Shown one piece after another: positions 31,944 through 34,153 of a DNA stretch of 34,153 nt. Made by a program: the position numbers and the translations under genes. Position 1 is the stretch's first letter. Each line of letters begins with the position of its first letter. The stretch comes from Wenzhouxiangella sp. (lineage in GTDB: Bacteria > Pseudomonadota > Gammaproteobacteria > Xanthomonadales > Wenzhouxiangellaceae). The stretch covers positions 1 through 34,153 of the forward strand of contig SLKT01000078.1 in the NCBI GenBank assembly GCA_007134485.1, given 5' to 3'. The notes below the pieces were generated by a model. The model was given only the letters and a program-made list of their open reading frames with translations. It did no database searches and was not told the origin of the DNA.

Positions 31944-34153
31944 ATGTTTTCCGCCACCCTGATCATCCTGGTATCGCTGGCCTACGTGGGTCTGCTGTTC
32001 CTGGTGGCCTGGTGGGGAGACCGGCGTGCCGAGCGCGGTCAATCGATATTCAACCAGCCATTGATCTACTCGCTGTCGCTGGCGGTCTATTGCACGTCCT
32101 GGACCTTCTATGGGGCCGTCGGTCAGGCGGCGACCAGTGGTTGGGATTTCCTGCCCGTCTACCTGGGCCCGATCCTGGTTTTTGCCGTATTCGGCGGCTT
32201 CATCCTGCGTATCGTCCGGGTCAGCAAGGAGCAGAACATCACCTCGATTTCGGACTTTCTCGCGTCGCGTTTCGGCAAGACCCAGAAGCTGGCGGTACTG
32301 GTCACCGTGGTTGCAGTGCTGGGTGTGTTGCCGTACATCGCTTTGCAACTGAAGGGCATTGCCATGGGCTTTACCCTGCTGACCGCCGACCCGACCACCG
32401 GCATACTGTTGCCCGAAGAGCCTGGGCCGGTCTGGCATGATACGGCCTTGCTGGTGGCCTTGCTGTTGGCCGCCTTCACCATACTGTTCGGGACCCGTCA
32501 ACTCGATGCCACCGAACATCATCCCGGGCTGATGCTGGCGGTGGCCTTCGAGTCACTGGTCAAGCTGCTGGCCTTTCTGGCGGTTGGGGTATTCGTTACC
32601 TGGTTTTTGTTCGACGGACTGGACACGGTGCTGCCTCACGCGATTGACGATGACGCGATTGCGGCCATGTTCGCCCCGGACAATCTCCGCCTGAGCTTTT
32701 TCACCATTCTGCTGTTGTCCATGCTGGCGATTTTCTGCCTGCCGCGGCAGTTTCACGTGGCCGTGGTCGAAAGCACCAGTGAGCGCGAGGTTCATGTCGC
32801 GCGCTGGCTGTTTCCGGTCTACCTGGTGCTGATCAGCCTTTTTATAGTTCCGGTGGCGGTCGCCGGTCTGTTGACCTTCGATGCCTCGGTCGAGGCCGAC
32901 ACATTCATGCTGGCCCTGCCAATGTTTGCCGATCAGCAGGGGTTGACCCTTCTGGCCATGCTGGGCGGCTTTTCAGCCGCCACCGGCATGGTCATCGTCG
33001 CGGCCGTGGCGCTTTCGATCATGGTTTCCAATGACATCGTCATGCCGGCGCTTCTGAGGAGTCGATTGGTTGATGCCGGCGCCGGCGGTGACCTGGGGCG
33101 TCTGCTGCTGATGGTCCGGCGCTGTGTCATCGTCTTGTTGCTGCTGCTGGCCTGGGCTTATTACCGCCTGTTCGCCTATGACGAAAGCCTGGCCGGTATC
33201 GGGCTGTTGTCATTTGCTGCGGTCGCCCAGTTCGCGCCGTTGGTGGTCGCAGCCATATTCTGGCGCGGGGGCAACCGCAATGGCGCCATGCTGGGGCTGG
33301 GCCTGGGATTTGGCGTGTGGTCTTATTGCTTGTTGTTGCCGGTGATTCTGCGCGCCAGCGGCGCCGGCGAAGCTTTTCTTGACGCCGGGCCACTGGGTAT
33401 CGAAGTCTTGCGGCCCGAAGCACTGTTCGGATGGTCATTTTCCGATTCCCTGAGTCACGGTGTTTTCTGGTCACTGACATTCAATGTGCTGGGTCTGATC
33501 GTGGGTTCACGGTTTGGCGCAGCCCGACCGATTGACCGTATCCAGGCCAATGCGTTTGTGGGAGCCGCCAGTGGCATGGGCACCGATTCCCTGCCGCGCA
33601 GCGGGATCGCCACGGTCGGGGATTTCATTCAGCTCACGGCCCGTTTTCTTGGTGAGCGTCGAACTCGACAGTTCTTCAGTGATTTCGTCAAGCAGCGGGA
33701 TGGAGAGCTGGTCGAGTCGCAACCGGCCGATGCCGAACTGGTGCGCTATACGGAGCGCGTGTTGTCCGGGGTGATCGGTGCCAGTTCGGCGCGGCTGGTG
33801 TTGTACTCGGCATTGGCCGGAAGCGGAATGAAATTCGACGAGGTCGTCAGTCTGCTGGACCAGACCTCGCAGAAGCTCAAGTTTCGCCAGGAATTGCTGC
33901 AATCGGCCATGGAAAATCTGTCCGAGGGCGTCAGCGTGGTCGATGGGGAGCTCAGGCTGGTGGCCTGGAACAAGAGCTATCTGGACATGTTCGACTATCC
34001 CGACGGACTGATTCACGTTGGTCGACCGATTCGCGATGTGCTGGAGTTCAATGCCCGGCGCGGCCGGCTGGGCGAGGGCGATGTCGCCGAGCTGGTTGAG
34101 CGGCGCATCGATTGGCTCAGGAAACGCAGCCCGCATTTCTATGAAAGAGTCCA
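31944..34153 (+). CDS. Second sodium/solute symporter-like sensor kinase (SSSF-STAC-PAS), C-terminus beyond window edge
   Basis: The frame is open from ATG 31944 to the right edge (736 codons visible), so the kinase part is missing. A TGA two codons upstream fixes ATG as the first standard start. Residues 1-520 are an SSSF transporter-like domain parallel to the kinase at 25335 ([39 protein letters not shown]). A STAC domain follows near 555-585 (GDFIQLTARFLGERRTRQFF), then a short coiled coil and a PAS domain of the PAS_7 kind from about residue 650 (LLQSAMENLSEGVSVVDGEL and LVAWNKSYLDMFDYP). In this family a HisKA/HATPase, often with a receiver, comes next. This layout is closest to CrbS-like sensors. 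It is divergent from fhs. Confidence 0.9.
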   Translation, partial: MFSATLIILVSLAYVGLLFLVAWWGDRRAERGQSIFNQPLIYSLSLAVYCTSWTFYGAVGQAATSGWDFLPVYLGPILVFAVFGGFILRIVRVSKEQNITSISDFLASRFGKTQKLAVLVTVVAVLGVLPYIALQLKGIAMGFTLLTADPTTGILLPEEPGPVWHDTALLVALLLAAFTILFGTRQLDATEHHPGLMLAVAFESLVKLLAFLAVGVFVTWFLFDGLDTVLPHAIDDDAIAAMFAPDNLRLSFFTILLLSMLAIFCLPRQFHVAVVESTSEREVHVARWLFPVYLVLISLFIVPVAVAGLLTFDASVEADTFMLALPMFADQQGLTLLAMLGGFSAATGMVIVAAVALSIMVSNDIVMPALLRSRLVDAGAGGDLGRLLLMVRRCVIVLLLLLAWAYYRLFAYDESLAGIGLLSFAAVAQFAPLVVAAIFWRGGNRNGAMLGLGLGFGVWSYCLLLPVILRASGAGEAFLDAGPLGIEVLRPEALFGWSFSDSLSHGVFWSLTFNVLGLIVGSRFGAARPIDRIQANAFVGAASGMGTDSLPRSGIATVGDFIQLTARFLGERRTRQFFSDFVKQRDGELVESQPADAELVRYTERVLSGVIGASSARLVLYSALAGSGMKFDEVVSLLDQTSQKLKFRQELLQSAMENLSEGVSVVDGELRLVAWNKSYLDMFDYPDGLIHVGRPIRDVLEFNARRGRLGEGDVAELVERRIDWLRKRSPHFYERV

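Overview
The window looks like chromosomal DNA of a GC-rich (roughly 60%) gammaproteobacterium. Supporting this are a metK-ahcY-metF methyl-cycle cluster, a DegP/DegQ-type protease, an Xni-type 5'-3' exonuclease, a periplasmic plant-type asparaginase, two GGDEF/EAL proteins and two sodium/solute-symporter-like sensor kinases of the CbrA/CrbS kind. A Xanthomonadales/Chromatiales-like relative is my guess; no rRNA or other taxonomic marker is present. I found no phage, IS element, CRISPR array or tRNA. Both ends of the window cut through a sensor gene.

Layout. 1-4672 (minus): a cardiolipin-synthase-like phospholipase D, a membrane NERD-domain protein and a large periplasmic propeller/Y_Y_Y sensor that runs off the left edge. 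4875-8710 (plus): metK, ahcY and metF, the SAM cycle, with a large hairpin of 7/8-base tandem units between ahcY and metF. 8714-11437 (minus): a 7TMR-DISM membrane protein with a degenerate GGDEF and an intact EAL domain. 11614-16769: housekeeping and accessory genes (asparaginase, MAPEG, Nudix, an exported propeller protein, Xni, HNH nuclease). 16931-18295: a DegQ-like protease, tail-to-tail with a MASE1-GGDEF-EAL protein (18274-20559).

20654-29348 (minus) is the most interesting block: a compact operon read right to left. Its genes are a DUF294 nucleotidyltransferase, a 64-residue membrane protein, a symporter-type histidine kinase, a stand-alone receiver, a membrane PAS/pseudo-histidine-kinase fused to a DEDDh 3'-5' exonuclease, and a cNMP/CBS/DUF294 protein. 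The gene order resembles the CbrA/CrbS carbon- and acetate-sensing loci of other gammaproteobacteria. However, the receiver has no output domain, and the exonuclease is carried on a sensor whose phosphoacceptor histidine is replaced. Two intergenic hairpin elements of the CGCAGAG type sit inside this operon, and in both cases a reading frame stays open through the element and connects the neighbouring genes.

29349-30139 holds no gene I can recognise. Formate-tetrahydrofolate ligase (fhs, minus) follows, and a second symporter-type sensor kinase (plus) diverges from it and runs off the right edge. Overall the window combines one-carbon/SAM metabolism with envelope and second-messenger signalling and a carbon-source-sensing module.
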